From Streptomyces parvus (GTDB lineage Bacteria; Actinomycetota; Actinomycetes; Streptomycetales; Streptomycetaceae): DNA of 64,000 bases. The stretch is from NCBI RefSeq assembly GCF_032121415.1, contig NZ_CP135079.1, positions 5,208,001 to 5,272,000 of the forward strand, in the 5' to 3' direction. How positions within the stretch are numbered: the stretch's first letter is position 1; every line of letters begins with the position of its first letter. A program made the position numbers and the translations under genes. The notes under the pieces are model-generated. The model did not search any database and was not told where the DNA came from. It saw only the letters and a list, made by a program, of their open reading frames with translations. This document shows, piece by piece, positions 43,582-52,254 of this stretch.

Positions 43582-44832
43582 ATGAGGGCCGTGACCGTCA
43601 TCGACATACCCGGCTCCAAGTCCGTCACCGCCCGCGCCCTCTTCCTGGCCGCCGCCGCCGACGGCACCACCACCCTGCTGAGGCCGCTGCGCTCGGACGA
43701 CACCGAGGGCTTCGCCGAAGGTCTGAAGAGCCTCGGTTACGTGGTCGAGCAGGAGGCCGACCGCTGGCGCGTCCAGGGGCGCCCGGCCGGGCCCGCCGCC
43801 ACCGACGCCGACGTCTACTGCCGCGACGGCGCGACCACCGCCCGCTTCCTGCCCACCCTCGTCGCGGCCGCCGCCTCCGGCACGTACCGCTTCGACGCCT
43901 CCGCCCAGATGCGCCGCCGCCCGCTCGCCCCGCTCACCCGGGCCCTCACCGCCCTCGGCGTCGACCTGCGCCACGGGGGAGCGGAGGGGCACCACCCGCT
44001 GACCGTGCGCGCCGCCGGGATCGAGGGCGGTGAACTCACCCTGGACGCGAGGGAGTCGTCCCAGTACCTCACCGCGCTGCTGATGCTCGGGCCGCTCACC
44101 GCGAAGGGGCTGCGCATCGAGGTCACCGAGCTGGTCTCCGCGCCGTACGTCGAGATCACCCTCGCGATGATGCGCGATTTCGGCGTGGAGGTGGAGCGGG
44201 AGGGGAACACCTTCACCGTCCCTCCCGGCGGCTACCGGGCCACCGCCTACGCCGTCGAGCCCGACGCCTCCACCGCCGGCTACTTCTTCGCCGCCGCCGC
44301 GCTCACCGGCCGAGAGGTCACCGTCCCCGGCCTCGGCACCGGCGCGCTCCAGGGCGACCTGCGCTTCGTCGACGTCCTGCGGGAGATGGGCGCCGAGGTC
44401 AGCCTCGGCGCCGACGCCACCACCGTCCGCTCCACCGGCCGGCTGCGCGGGATCACCGTCAACATGCGCGACATCTCCGACACCATGCCGACCCTCGCCG
44501 CCATCGCGCCGTACGCGGACGGGCCCGTCATCATCGAGGACGTCGCCAACACCCGGGTCAAGGAGTGCGACCGGCTGGAGGCGTGCGCCGAGAACCTGCG
44601 CGCCATGGGCATCACCGTCCACACCGGCCCGGACCGGATCGAGATCCACCCCGGCACGCCGAAGCCCACCGAGATCGCCACCCGCGGCGACCACCGCATC
44701 GTGATGTCCTTCGCCGTCGCCGGACTGCGCACCCCGGGACTGACGTACGACGACCCCGGCTGCGTACGCAAGACCTTCCCGCGCTTCCACGAGGCGTTCG
44801 CGGAGTTCGCGCACGACCTCCAGGGGCGCTGA
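43582..44832 (+). CDS. aroA: EPSP synthase (3-phosphoshikimate 1-carboxyvinyltransferase), atypical
   Basis: It joins phosphoenolpyruvate and shikimate-3-phosphate in chorismate synthesis. The protein has 416 residues, a little shorter at the N-terminus than usual. Catalytic and binding residues of the family are kept: PGSKS with a later Arg (VTARAL), the MRRRPL Arg, SSQYLTAL, the ISDTM Asp, ANTRVKECDRL, GDHR and RKTFPRF. The PEP-site segment, GNAGTAMR in E. coli, reads RDGATTAR, with Ala84 where class I enzymes have Gly96. ATG 43582 or GTG 43591 may start it. It stands alone between terminators and may be a second EPSP synthase. Confidence 0.88.
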   Translation: MRAVTVIDIPGSKSVTARALFLAAAADGTTTLLRPLRSDDTEGFAEGLKSLGYVVEQEADRWRVQGRPAGPAATDADVYCRDGATTARFLPTLVAAAASGTYRFDASAQMRRRPLAPLTRALTALGVDLRHGGAEGHHPLTVRAAGIEGGELTLDARESSQYLTALLMLGPLTAKGLRIEVTELVSAPYVEITLAMMRDFGVEVEREGNTFTVPPGGYRATAYAVEPDASTAGYFFAAAALTGREVTVPGLGTGALQGDLRFVDVLREMGAEVSLGADATTVRSTGRLRGITVNMRDISDTMPTLAAIAPYADGPVIIEDVANTRVKECDRLEACAENLRAMGITVHTGPDRIEIHPGTPKPTEIATRGDHRIVMSFAVAGLRTPGLTYDDPGCVRKTFPRFHEAFAEFAHDLQGR

Positions 44833-44904
44833 ACGGGGTCGCGGGACCGGCTCACGCGGGACGCGCTGTCCCCGCACACAGCCGGAGCGGCAACAATGGG
44901 GGGC

Positions 44905-46158
44905 ATGAGCGACAGCCCCGCCCCCCTCGCCGATCCGCATCTCCTCTTCGACGCCGCGGACGGCCGCCGGGATCTCGTGATCCTCGGCTCCACCGGGTCC
45001 ATCGGCACCCAGGCCATCGACCTGGTCCTGCGCAACCCCGACCGCTTCCGGGTCACGGCGCTCTCGGCCGCCGGCGGCCGGGTCGCCCTGCTGGCCGAGC
45101 AGGCCCGGCGGCTGCGTGTGAACACGGTCGCGGTCGCCGCCGAGGACGCGGTCCCCGCCCTGCGCGAGGCGCTGCGGGACCAGTACGGGGCCGGTGAGCC
45201 GCTCCCCGAGATCCTCGCCGGACCCGACGCGGCCACCACCCTCGCCGCGAGCGCCTGCCACACCGTGCTCAACGGCATCACCGGCTCCATCGGCCTCGCC
45301 CCGACCCTCGCCGCGCTGAGGGCGGGCCGCACGCTCGCCCTCGCCAACAAGGAGTCGCTGATCGTCGGCGGCCCGCTGGTGAAGGCGCTCGCCGCCCCCG
45401 GCCAGATCATCCCGGTCGACTCCGAGCACGCCGCTCTCTTCCAGGCGCTGGCCGCGGGCACCCGCGCCGACGTCCGCAAACTCGTCGTCACCGCCTCCGG
45501 CGGACCCTTCCGGGGCCGTACCCGCGAGGAGCTGGCCGACGTCACCCGCGAGCAGGCGCTCGCCCACCCGACCTGGGCTATGGGGCCGGTCATCACGATC
45601 AACTCCGCGACCCTGGTCAACAAGGGGCTGGAGGTCATCGAGGCACACCTCCTCTACGACATTCCGTTCGACCGCATCGAGGTCGTGGTCCACCCGCAGT
45701 CGTACGTGCACTCCATGGTCGAGTTCAGCGACGGCTCCACGCTGGCCCAGGCCACCCCGCCGGACATGCGCGGCCCCATCGCCATCGGCCTCGGCTGGCC
45801 CGAGCGGGTCCCGGACGCCGCCCCCGCCTTCGACTGGTCGAAGGCCTCCACGTGGGAGTTCTTCCCGCTGGACACGGACGCCTTCCCGTCCGTGGGTCTC
45901 GCCCGGCACGTCGGCGGCCTCGGCGGCACCGCACCCGCCGTGTTCAACGCGGCCAACGAGGAATGCGTCGACGCGTTCCTCGCCGGACAGCTGCCCTTCA
46001 ACGGAATCATGGATACGGTCACGGCTGTGGTGTTTGAACACGGCACCCCCGCCCCGGGAACCTCGCTCAGCGTCGCGGACGTCCTCGAAGCGGAAACGTG
46101 GGCCCGTGCACGGGCCCGGGAACTCTCGGCGAAAGCGACAGCGGAGGCGCACGCATGA
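44905..46158 (+). CDS. dxr: 1-deoxy-D-xylulose-5-phosphate reductoisomerase
   Basis: The committed step of the MEP isoprenoid pathway: it rearranges and reduces DXP to MEP with NADPH and a divalent metal. The protein has 417 residues. The NADPH site is LVILGSTGSIGTQAI, and LANKESLIVGG, VDSEHAALFQ (metal/substrate acids) and the HPQSYVHSMVEF block are clear. ATG 44905 gives the family-like start MSDSPAPL; ATG 44896, with GGAG nearby, would add three residues. The stop overlaps the next gene (ATGA), so the protease is translated from the same message. Confidence 0.95.
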   Translation: MSDSPAPLADPHLLFDAADGRRDLVILGSTGSIGTQAIDLVLRNPDRFRVTALSAAGGRVALLAEQARRLRVNTVAVAAEDAVPALREALRDQYGAGEPLPEILAGPDAATTLAASACHTVLNGITGSIGLAPTLAALRAGRTLALANKESLIVGGPLVKALAAPGQIIPVDSEHAALFQALAAGTRADVRKLVVTASGGPFRGRTREELADVTREQALAHPTWAMGPVITINSATLVNKGLEVIEAHLLYDIPFDRIEVVVHPQSYVHSMVEFSDGSTLAQATPPDMRGPIAIGLGWPERVPDAAPAFDWSKASTWEFFPLDTDAFPSVGLARHVGGLGGTAPAVFNAANEECVDAFLAGQLPFNGIMDTVTAVVFEHGTPAPGTSLSVADVLEAETWARARARELSAKATAEAHA

Positions 46159-47465
46159 GTCTGACCTCGATCCTGCTGACGGTCCTGGGGATCGCCGTCT
46201 TCGTCGTGGGCCTGCTCTTCTCCATCGCCTGGCACGAGCTGGGCCACCTCTCCACGGCCAAGATGTTCGGCATCCGGGTCCCGCAGTACATGGTCGGATT
46301 CGGCCCGACGCTCTGGTCGAAGAAGAAGGGCGACACGGAGTACGGCATCAAGGCCATCCCGGCCGGCGGCTACATCCGCATGATCGGGATGTTCCCGCCG
46401 GGCCCCGACGGCCGTCTCGAAGCCCGCTCCACCTCCCCGTGGCGCGGCATGATCGAGGACGCCCGCTCCGCCGCGTTCGAGGAGCTGCAGCCGGGCGACG
46501 AGAAGCGGCTCTTCTACACGCGCAAGCCGTGGAAGCGCGTCATCGTCATGTTCGCCGGCCCCTTCATGAACCTGGTCCTCGCCGTCGCCATCTTCATGGG
46601 CGTCGCGATGACCTTCGGCTTCCAGACCCAGACCACCGAGGTCGGCGGGGTCCAGCAGTGCGTGATCAAGCAGAGCGAGAACCGCCAGAAGTGCACGCCC
46701 GACGACGACCCCTCGCCGGCCAAGGTCGCCGGGCTCCGGGAGGGCGACAAGATCGTCGCCTTCGCCGGGACGAAGGTCGACGACTGGGCGACGCTCTCGG
46801 ACCGCATCCGCGAGACGATCGGCCCCGCCACCATCGTCGTCGAACGCGACGGCAAGGAAGTCACGCTCAACGCGGTCCTGCGTGAGAACGAGGTCGCCAA
46901 GAAGGACAGCGACGGCGAGGTCATCCCGAAAGAGTTCGTCAAGGCGGGCTACCTGGGCTTCGCCGCCCGGACCGAGATCGTGCCGCTCTCCTTCGGCGAC
47001 TCCGTCGTCCGCATGGGTGACATGATCGAGAACGGCGTCGACTCCATCATCGCGCTGCCCTCCAAGATCCCGGCCCTCTGGGACGCCGCCTTCAGCGACG
47101 GCGAACGGGCCGACGACTCGCCGGTCGGCGTGGTCGGCGCGGCCCGGATCGGCGGCGAGGTGATGAACCTCGACATCCCGGCGCAGAACCAGGTCGCGAT
47201 GATGCTGTTCCTGCTCGCCGGCTTCAACCTCTCGCTGTTCCTGTTCAACATGCTCCCCCTGCTACCGCTGGACGGCGGACACATCGCGGGCGCGCTCTGG
47301 GAGTCGCTGCGGCGCAATGTGGCCAGGGTCTTCCGGCGCCCCGACCCGGGCCCGTTCGACGTGGCCCGGCTGATGCCGGTCGCCTATGTGGTCGCCGGAC
47401 TCTTCATCTGCTTCACGCTGCTGGTCCTGGTGGCCGACATCGTGAACCCGGTGAAAATCAGCTGA
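46155..47465 (+). CDS. Site-2-type intramembrane metalloprotease (RseP/M50 family)
   Basis: A zinc protease that cuts transmembrane segments such as anti-sigma factors or signal-peptide remnants. The protein has 436 residues. HExxH lies in the first membrane helix (AWHELGHL, H27, E28, H31) and the third ligand in PLLPLDGGHI (D373). One PDZ domain (around residues 185-260, VAGLREGDKIVAFAGTKVDDW) sits between helices, versus two in E. coli RseP. YMVGFGP and IPAGGYIRMIGMFPPG are family marks. It overlaps dxr by four bases and is followed by ispG after 184 bp. Confidence 0.92.
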   Translation: MSLTSILLTVLGIAVFVVGLLFSIAWHELGHLSTAKMFGIRVPQYMVGFGPTLWSKKKGDTEYGIKAIPAGGYIRMIGMFPPGPDGRLEARSTSPWRGMIEDARSAAFEELQPGDEKRLFYTRKPWKRVIVMFAGPFMNLVLAVAIFMGVAMTFGFQTQTTEVGGVQQCVIKQSENRQKCTPDDDPSPAKVAGLREGDKIVAFAGTKVDDWATLSDRIRETIGPATIVVERDGKEVTLNAVLRENEVAKKDSDGEVIPKEFVKAGYLGFAARTEIVPLSFGDSVVRMGDMIENGVDSIIALPSKIPALWDAAFSDGERADDSPVGVVGAARIGGEVMNLDIPAQNQVAMMLFLLAGFNLSLFLFNMLPLLPLDGGHIAGALWESLRRNVARVFRRPDPGPFDVARLMPVAYVVAGLFICFTLLVLVADIVNPVKIS

Positions 47466-47649
47466 CCGCCCCCCCCGCACCCCTCCCGCCTCACCGGTGT
47501 CGGCCGGGCACACAGGTCGTGCCCGGCCGGTCACCGAGGGGTGGACATGTCGACACGGGTGCGTCCGCCCGGGCTCCGGTGCCGTAACCTCGAAGCCTGG
47601 AGCCCGCCGATCTCGGGACCTTGATCCACACCTTGGGGATGCACAGCGC

Positions 47650-48807
47650 ATGACTGCGATTTCTCTCGGAATGCCGGCCGTTCCGACCAAGCTCGCCGAC
47701 CGAAGGGTCAGCCGACAGATCCAGGTCGGCACGGTCGCGGTCGGCGGCGACGCGCCCGTTTCCGTGCAGTCGATGACGACGACGCGTACGTCGGACATCG
47801 GCGCCACGCTCCAGCAGATCGCCGAGCTGACGGCGTCCGGCTGCCAGATCGTCCGGGTCGCGTGCCCGACGCAGGACGACGCCGACGCGCTCGCCACCAT
47901 CGCGAAGAAGTCGCAGATCCCGGTGATCGCCGACATCCACTTCCAGCCGAAGTACGTCTTCGCCGCGATCGACGCCGGCTGCGCGGCCGTCCGGGTCAAC
48001 CCGGGCAACATCAAGCAGTTCGACGACAAGGTCAAGGAGATCGCCAAGGCGGCCTCCGAGACCCGCACCCCGATCCGGATCGGCGTCAACGCCGGCTCCC
48101 TGGACGCGCGGCTGCTGAAGAAGTACGGCAAGGCCACCCCCGAGGCCCTCGTCGAGTCCGCCCTGTGGGAGGCGTCCCTCTTCGAGGAGCACGGCTTCGG
48201 CGACATCAAGATCTCGGTCAAGCACAACGACCCGGTCGTCATGGTCAACGCCTACCGCCAGCTCGCCGCCCAGAGCGACTACCCGCTCCACCTCGGCGTC
48301 ACCGAGGCCGGACCGGCGTTCCAGGGCACCATCAAGTCGGCCGTCGCCTTCGGCGCCCTGCTCTCCGAGGGTATCGGCGACACCATCCGCGTCTCCCTCT
48401 CGGCCCCGCCGGCCGAGGAGGTCAAGGTCGGCCTGCAGATCCTGGAGGCGCTGAACCTCAAGCAGCGCCGCCTGGAGATCGTCTCCTGCCCGTCCTGCGG
48501 CCGCGCCCAGGTCGACGTCTACAAGCTCGCCGACCAGGTCAGCGCCGGCCTGGAGGGCATGGAGGTCCCGCTGCGCGTCGCGGTCATGGGCTGCGTCGTC
48601 AACGGCCCCGGTGAGGCCCGCGAGGCCGACCTCGGGGTCGCCTCCGGCAACGGCAAGGGGCAGATCTTCGTGAAGGGCGAGGTCATCAAGACCGTCCCCG
48701 AGTCGAAGATCGTCGAGACCCTCATCGAAGAGGCCCTGAAGATCGCCGAGCAGATGGAGAAGGACGGCATCGCGTCCGGCGAACCGCAGGTCTCCATCTC
48801 CGCCTGA
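47650..48807 (+). CDS. ispG: 4-hydroxy-3-methylbut-2-enyl diphosphate synthase (flavodoxin)
   Basis: An iron-sulphur enzyme that converts MEcPP to HMBPP late in the MEP pathway. The protein has 385 residues. The cluster ligands are in SCPSCGRAQVDVY and GCVVNGPGEAREAD, the latter an ispG signature. The N-terminal TIM-barrel start is IQVGTVAVGGDAPVSVQSMT. ATG 47650 begins it. With dxr and the M50 protease it forms the conserved dxr-rip-ispG arrangement. Confidence 0.95.
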   Translation: MTAISLGMPAVPTKLADRRVSRQIQVGTVAVGGDAPVSVQSMTTTRTSDIGATLQQIAELTASGCQIVRVACPTQDDADALATIAKKSQIPVIADIHFQPKYVFAAIDAGCAAVRVNPGNIKQFDDKVKEIAKAASETRTPIRIGVNAGSLDARLLKKYGKATPEALVESALWEASLFEEHGFGDIKISVKHNDPVVMVNAYRQLAAQSDYPLHLGVTEAGPAFQGTIKSAVAFGALLSEGIGDTIRVSLSAPPAEEVKVGLQILEALNLKQRRLEIVSCPSCGRAQVDVYKLADQVSAGLEGMEVPLRVAVMGCVVNGPGEAREADLGVASGNGKGQIFVKGEVIKTVPESKIVETLIEEALKIAEQMEKDGIASGEPQVSISA

Positions 48808-48829
48808 CCTGCGCCCCTCCACACCATCA

Positions 48830-48862
48830 CCGCCCCGCCGAGCCCCGTGCCCGGCGGGGCGG
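48830..48862 (+). terminator. Terminator after ispG
   Basis: CCGCCCCGCCG (48830-48840) pairs perfectly with CGGCGGGGCGG (48852-48862) across an 11-nt loop, 22 bp after the ispG stop. Confidence 0.75.
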
Positions 48863-48959
48863 CGGCGTCCGCGGAGACCGTCTCCCGGACTCGAGCGGTG
48901 TTCGAGGGGTTTGTCGGTTACAGTGCGGAAATCAGCAGACCGTATGGTGAGGCCCCCTC

Positions 48960-49805
48960 GTGTTGACGCAGACCACCACCCGGGTCCTCGAACCCAGCGA
49001 CCTCGGCGCCGCACTCGCCATCCTGGAGAGCGAGCCCGTGGCCAACGCCTTTGTGACGTCCCGCGTGCAGGTCGCGGGGCTCGACCCCTGGCGTCTCGGC
49101 GGCGAGATGTGGGGCTGGTACGCCGACGGCAGGCTCCGCTCCCTGTGCTACTCCGGCGCCAACCTCGTCCCCATCTGCGCCGGACCCGAAGCCGTCCGCG
49201 CCTTCGCCGACCGGGCCCGCAGAGCCGGCCGCCGCTGCTCCTCCATCGTCGGCCCCGCCGAACCCACCACCCAGCTCTGGCGGCTCCTCGAACCCAGCTG
49301 GGGACCCGCCCGCGAGGTCCGCGCCAACCAGCCCCTCATGGTCACCGAGAGCCCGGCCGCCGACGTCACGCCCGACCCGCTCGTCCGCCGCATCCGCAAG
49401 GACGAGGTGGAGGTCCTGATGCCGGCCTGCGTCGCGATGTTCACCGAGGAGGTCGGCATCTCCCCGCTCGCCGGCGACGGCGGCCTCCTCTACCAGGCCC
49501 GCGTCGCCGAACTCATCAGCACCGGCCGCTCCTTCGCCCGCATCGACGACGGAAAGGTCGTCTTCAAGGCGGAGATCGGCGCGGCCACGCCGCAGGCATG
49601 CCAGATCCAGGGCGTCTGGGTCGCCCCCGAACACCGGGGCAAGGGCCTCTCGGAAACGGGCATGGCCGCGGTCCTGCGCTACGCCCTGGCCGACGTCGCC
49701 CCCGTCGTCAGCCTGTACGTGAACGACTACAACACCCCCGCCCGCAAGGCCTACCACCGCGTCGGCTTCCGCGAGGTCGGGGCGTTCATGAGCGTCCTGT
49801 TCTGA
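48960..49805 (+). CDS. GNAT acetyltransferase with N-terminal DUF4081 domain
   Basis: A 281-residue protein. The N-terminal half (about 1-135) is a DUF4081 region with VANAFVTSRVQVAGLD; the C-terminal half is a GNAT fold with the acetyl-CoA site IQGVWVAPEHRGKGLSETGM and the C-terminal NDYNTPARKAYHRVGF strand. The substrate is unknown; the family occurs next to ispG in many actinomycetes, from memory. GTG 48960 is the chosen start; TTG 48963 is adjacent. Confidence 0.87.
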   Translation: MLTQTTTRVLEPSDLGAALAILESEPVANAFVTSRVQVAGLDPWRLGGEMWGWYADGRLRSLCYSGANLVPICAGPEAVRAFADRARRAGRRCSSIVGPAEPTTQLWRLLEPSWGPAREVRANQPLMVTESPAADVTPDPLVRRIRKDEVEVLMPACVAMFTEEVGISPLAGDGGLLYQARVAELISTGRSFARIDDGKVVFKAEIGAATPQACQIQGVWVAPEHRGKGLSETGMAAVLRYALADVAPVVSLYVNDYNTPARKAYHRVGFREVGAFMSVLF

Positions 49806-49852
49806 ACCACCGCGCTTACCCAGGCGCCCGCCCCGGCCAGTAGGGTTCCGGC

Positions 49853-50419
49853 ATGGCAGCCCCCGCAGAAGGCCCCGCAGCTCCCGACGCCGAGATCGGC
49901 CCCGTCGACCTCGCCGCCCGCGTCGACGAAGCCCTGCACGTCCAGGCGGCCGCCTTCGGACTCAGCCAGGACGAGATCGACGTACGCCGCCACATCGTCC
50001 TCCGGCACCTGGAGCACCCCCGTGCCCGGGCACTCGGCGCCACCGCCCCCGACGGACGGCTCGTCGGCTTCGTCTACGGGCTGCCCAACGACCGCGCCCA
50101 GTGGTGGTCCACCGTCGTCGAGCCCTATCTGCGGGCCACCGGGGCCGACGGCTGGCTCGACGACTCCTTCGTCATCACCGAGCTCCACGTCCACCCCGAC
50201 CACCAGCAGCGCGGCATCGGCCGCACCCTGATCACCACCATCACCGACGCCGTCGACCACCCCCGCTCGATCCTCTCGGCGATCGACAAGGACAGCCCGG
50301 CCCGCACCCTGTACCGCTCGCTCGGCTACCGCGACCTGGCCCGCCAGGTCGTCTTCCCGAGCGCCCCGCAGCCGTACGCGGTCATGGGAGCGCCCCTCCC
50401 GCTGCGGCGTCCCAGCTGA
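49853..50419 (+). CDS. GNAT family N-acetyltransferase
   Basis: A 188-residue single-domain acetyltransferase. The CoA-binding motif reads VHPDHQQRGIGRTLIT (motif A, Q/RxxGxG/A), preceded by the ITELHVHP strand. ARTLYRSLGYRDLARQV is the usual C-terminal motif. It lies 47 bp after another GNAT gene and 69 bp before proS. The target is unknown. Confidence 0.88.
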   Translation: MAAPAEGPAAPDAEIGPVDLAARVDEALHVQAAAFGLSQDEIDVRRHIVLRHLEHPRARALGATAPDGRLVGFVYGLPNDRAQWWSTVVEPYLRATGADGWLDDSFVITELHVHPDHQQRGIGRTLITTITDAVDHPRSILSAIDKDSPARTLYRSLGYRDLARQVVFPSAPQPYAVMGAPLPLRRPS

Positions 50420-50488
50420 ATGGATTTCCGCCCGCCCGCGCCGCCCGGTTAACCTCGGGCTCACCACTTTCGCGAGCAGGAGTTCACC

Positions 50489-52192
50489 ATGGCCCAGGTC
50501 CAGCGCATGTCCCGATTGATGGTCAAGACACTGCGCGACGACCCGGCGGACGCCGAGACGCTCAGTCACAAGCTGCTGGTCCGCGCCGGGTACGTCCGCC
50601 GCAACGCGGCCGGCATCTGGTCCTGGCTGCCGCTCGGCAAGAAGGTCCTGGACAACATCTCAGGCGTCGTCCGCGAGGAGATGGACGCCATCGGCGCCCA
50701 GGAGGTCCTGCTCCCCGCCCTGCTGCCCAAGGAGCCCTACGAGGCGTCCGGCCGCTGGGAGGAGTACGGCGACCTGCTCTTCCGTCTCAAGGACCGCAAG
50801 GGCGGCGACTACCTCCTCGGCCCGACCCACGAGGAGATCTTCACCCAGACGGTCAAGGACCAGTGCACGTCCTACAAGGACCTGCCGGTGATGCTCTACC
50901 AGATCCAGACGAAGTACCGCGACGAGGCCCGCCCCCGCTCGGGCGTGCTCCGCGGCCGCGAGTTCCAGATGAAGGACTCGTACAGCTTCGACACCACCGA
51001 CGAGGGCCTCGCGCACTCCTACGCCCTGCACCGGGCCGCGTACATCAAGATCTTCGAGCGCCTGGGCCTGGACCACCGCATCGTCTCCGCCGTCTCCGGC
51101 GCGATGGGCGGCTCCGCCTCCGAGGAGTTCCTCGCCCCCGCGGCCGCCGGTGAGGACACCTTCGCCGACTGCCCGAACTGCGACTACGCCGCCAACACCG
51201 AGGCCGTGACCTTCGCGCTCGCCCCGGTCGACGGCTCGGCGCACGGCGCGGTCGAGGAGCTGGACACCCCCGACACCCCGACCATCGAGACCCTCGCCGC
51301 GCACCTGGGCGTCCCCGCTTCCGCCACCCTGAAGAACCTGCTGGTCAAGGTGGACGGCGAGATCGTCGCCGTCGGCGTCCCCGGCCACCGCGAGGTCGAC
51401 CTCGGCAAGCTGGGCGAGCACCTGGCCCCCGCCGTCGTCGAGCTGGTCACCGCCGAGGACTTCGTCGGCCGCGACGACCTCGTACGCGGTTACGTCGGCC
51501 CCCAGGGCCTGGAGAAGGTCCGCTACCTCGCCGACCCCCGCGTCGCCCCCGGCACCTCCTGGATCACCGGCGCCAACAAGGAGGGCAAGCACGCGAAGAA
51601 CGTCGTCGCGGGCCGCGACTTCGAGGTCGACGAGTACCTGGACGTCGTCGTCGTCGAGGAGGGCGACCCCTGCCCCGAGTGCGGCACCGGCCTCGTGCTG
51701 GACCGCGCGATCGAGATCGGCCACATCTTCCAGCTCGGCCGCAAGTACGCCGACACCTTCCAGCTCGACGTCCTCGGCCAGCAGGGCAAGCCCGTCCGCG
51801 TCACGATGGGCTCGTACGGCATCGGCGTCTCCCGCGCCGTGGCGGCCCTCGCCGAGCAGACCGCCGACGACAAGGGCCTGTGCTGGCCCCGCGAGATCGC
51901 CCCGGCCGACGTCCACGTCGTCGCCGCGGGCAAGGCCCTCCAGACCGAGCTGGCCCTCGACGTCTCGGAGAAGCTCAACGCGGCGGGCCTGCGCGTCCTG
52001 GTCGACGACCGCCCCGGCGTCTCGCCCGGCGTGAAGTTCACCGACTCCGAGCTGATCGGCGTGCCCAAGATCCTGGTCGCCGGGCGCCGCTCCGCCGATG
52101 GCGTCCTGGAGCTGAAGGACCGCCGCACCGGCGAGCGCGAGGAGCTGACCGTCGACGAGGCGATCGCCCGCCTCGCGGCCGACCTGGCCTGA
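50489..52192 (+). CDS. proS: Prolyl-tRNA synthetase
   Basis: Class II aminoacyl-tRNA synthetase charging tRNA-Pro. The protein has 567 residues, the bacterial form with an editing insertion domain (INS, about residues 235-390). Motif 1, motif 2 (KYRDEARPRSGVLRGREFQM) and motif 3 (VTMGSYGIGVSRAVAAL) are all evident, and the C-terminal anticodon-binding domain begins near DVHVVAAGKA. A CxxC pair (CPNCDYAANTE) occurs before the insertion. ATG 50489 follows CAGGAG. Confidence 0.97.
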   Translation: MAQVQRMSRLMVKTLRDDPADAETLSHKLLVRAGYVRRNAAGIWSWLPLGKKVLDNISGVVREEMDAIGAQEVLLPALLPKEPYEASGRWEEYGDLLFRLKDRKGGDYLLGPTHEEIFTQTVKDQCTSYKDLPVMLYQIQTKYRDEARPRSGVLRGREFQMKDSYSFDTTDEGLAHSYALHRAAYIKIFERLGLDHRIVSAVSGAMGGSASEEFLAPAAAGEDTFADCPNCDYAANTEAVTFALAPVDGSAHGAVEELDTPDTPTIETLAAHLGVPASATLKNLLVKVDGEIVAVGVPGHREVDLGKLGEHLAPAVVELVTAEDFVGRDDLVRGYVGPQGLEKVRYLADPRVAPGTSWITGANKEGKHAKNVVAGRDFEVDEYLDVVVVEEGDPCPECGTGLVLDRAIEIGHIFQLGRKYADTFQLDVLGQQGKPVRVTMGSYGIGVSRAVAALAEQTADDKGLCWPREIAPADVHVVAAGKALQTELALDVSEKLNAAGLRVLVDDRPGVSPGVKFTDSELIGVPKILVAGRRSADGVLELKDRRTGEREELTVDEAIARLAADLA

Positions 52193-52205
52193 TCGGCTGA
52201 TGGGA

Positions 52206-52237
52206 AAGGCCCCCGCTCACGCGTGCGCGGGGGCCTT
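52206..52237. terminator. Bidirectional terminator between proS and the minus-strand operon
   Basis: AAGGCCCCCGC (52206-52216) pairs perfectly with GCGGGGGCCTT (52227-52237) around a 10-nt loop. The A-rich and T-rich ends allow function in both directions. Confidence 0.85.
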
Positions 52238-52254
52238 CGCCGTACGGGGCAGGG

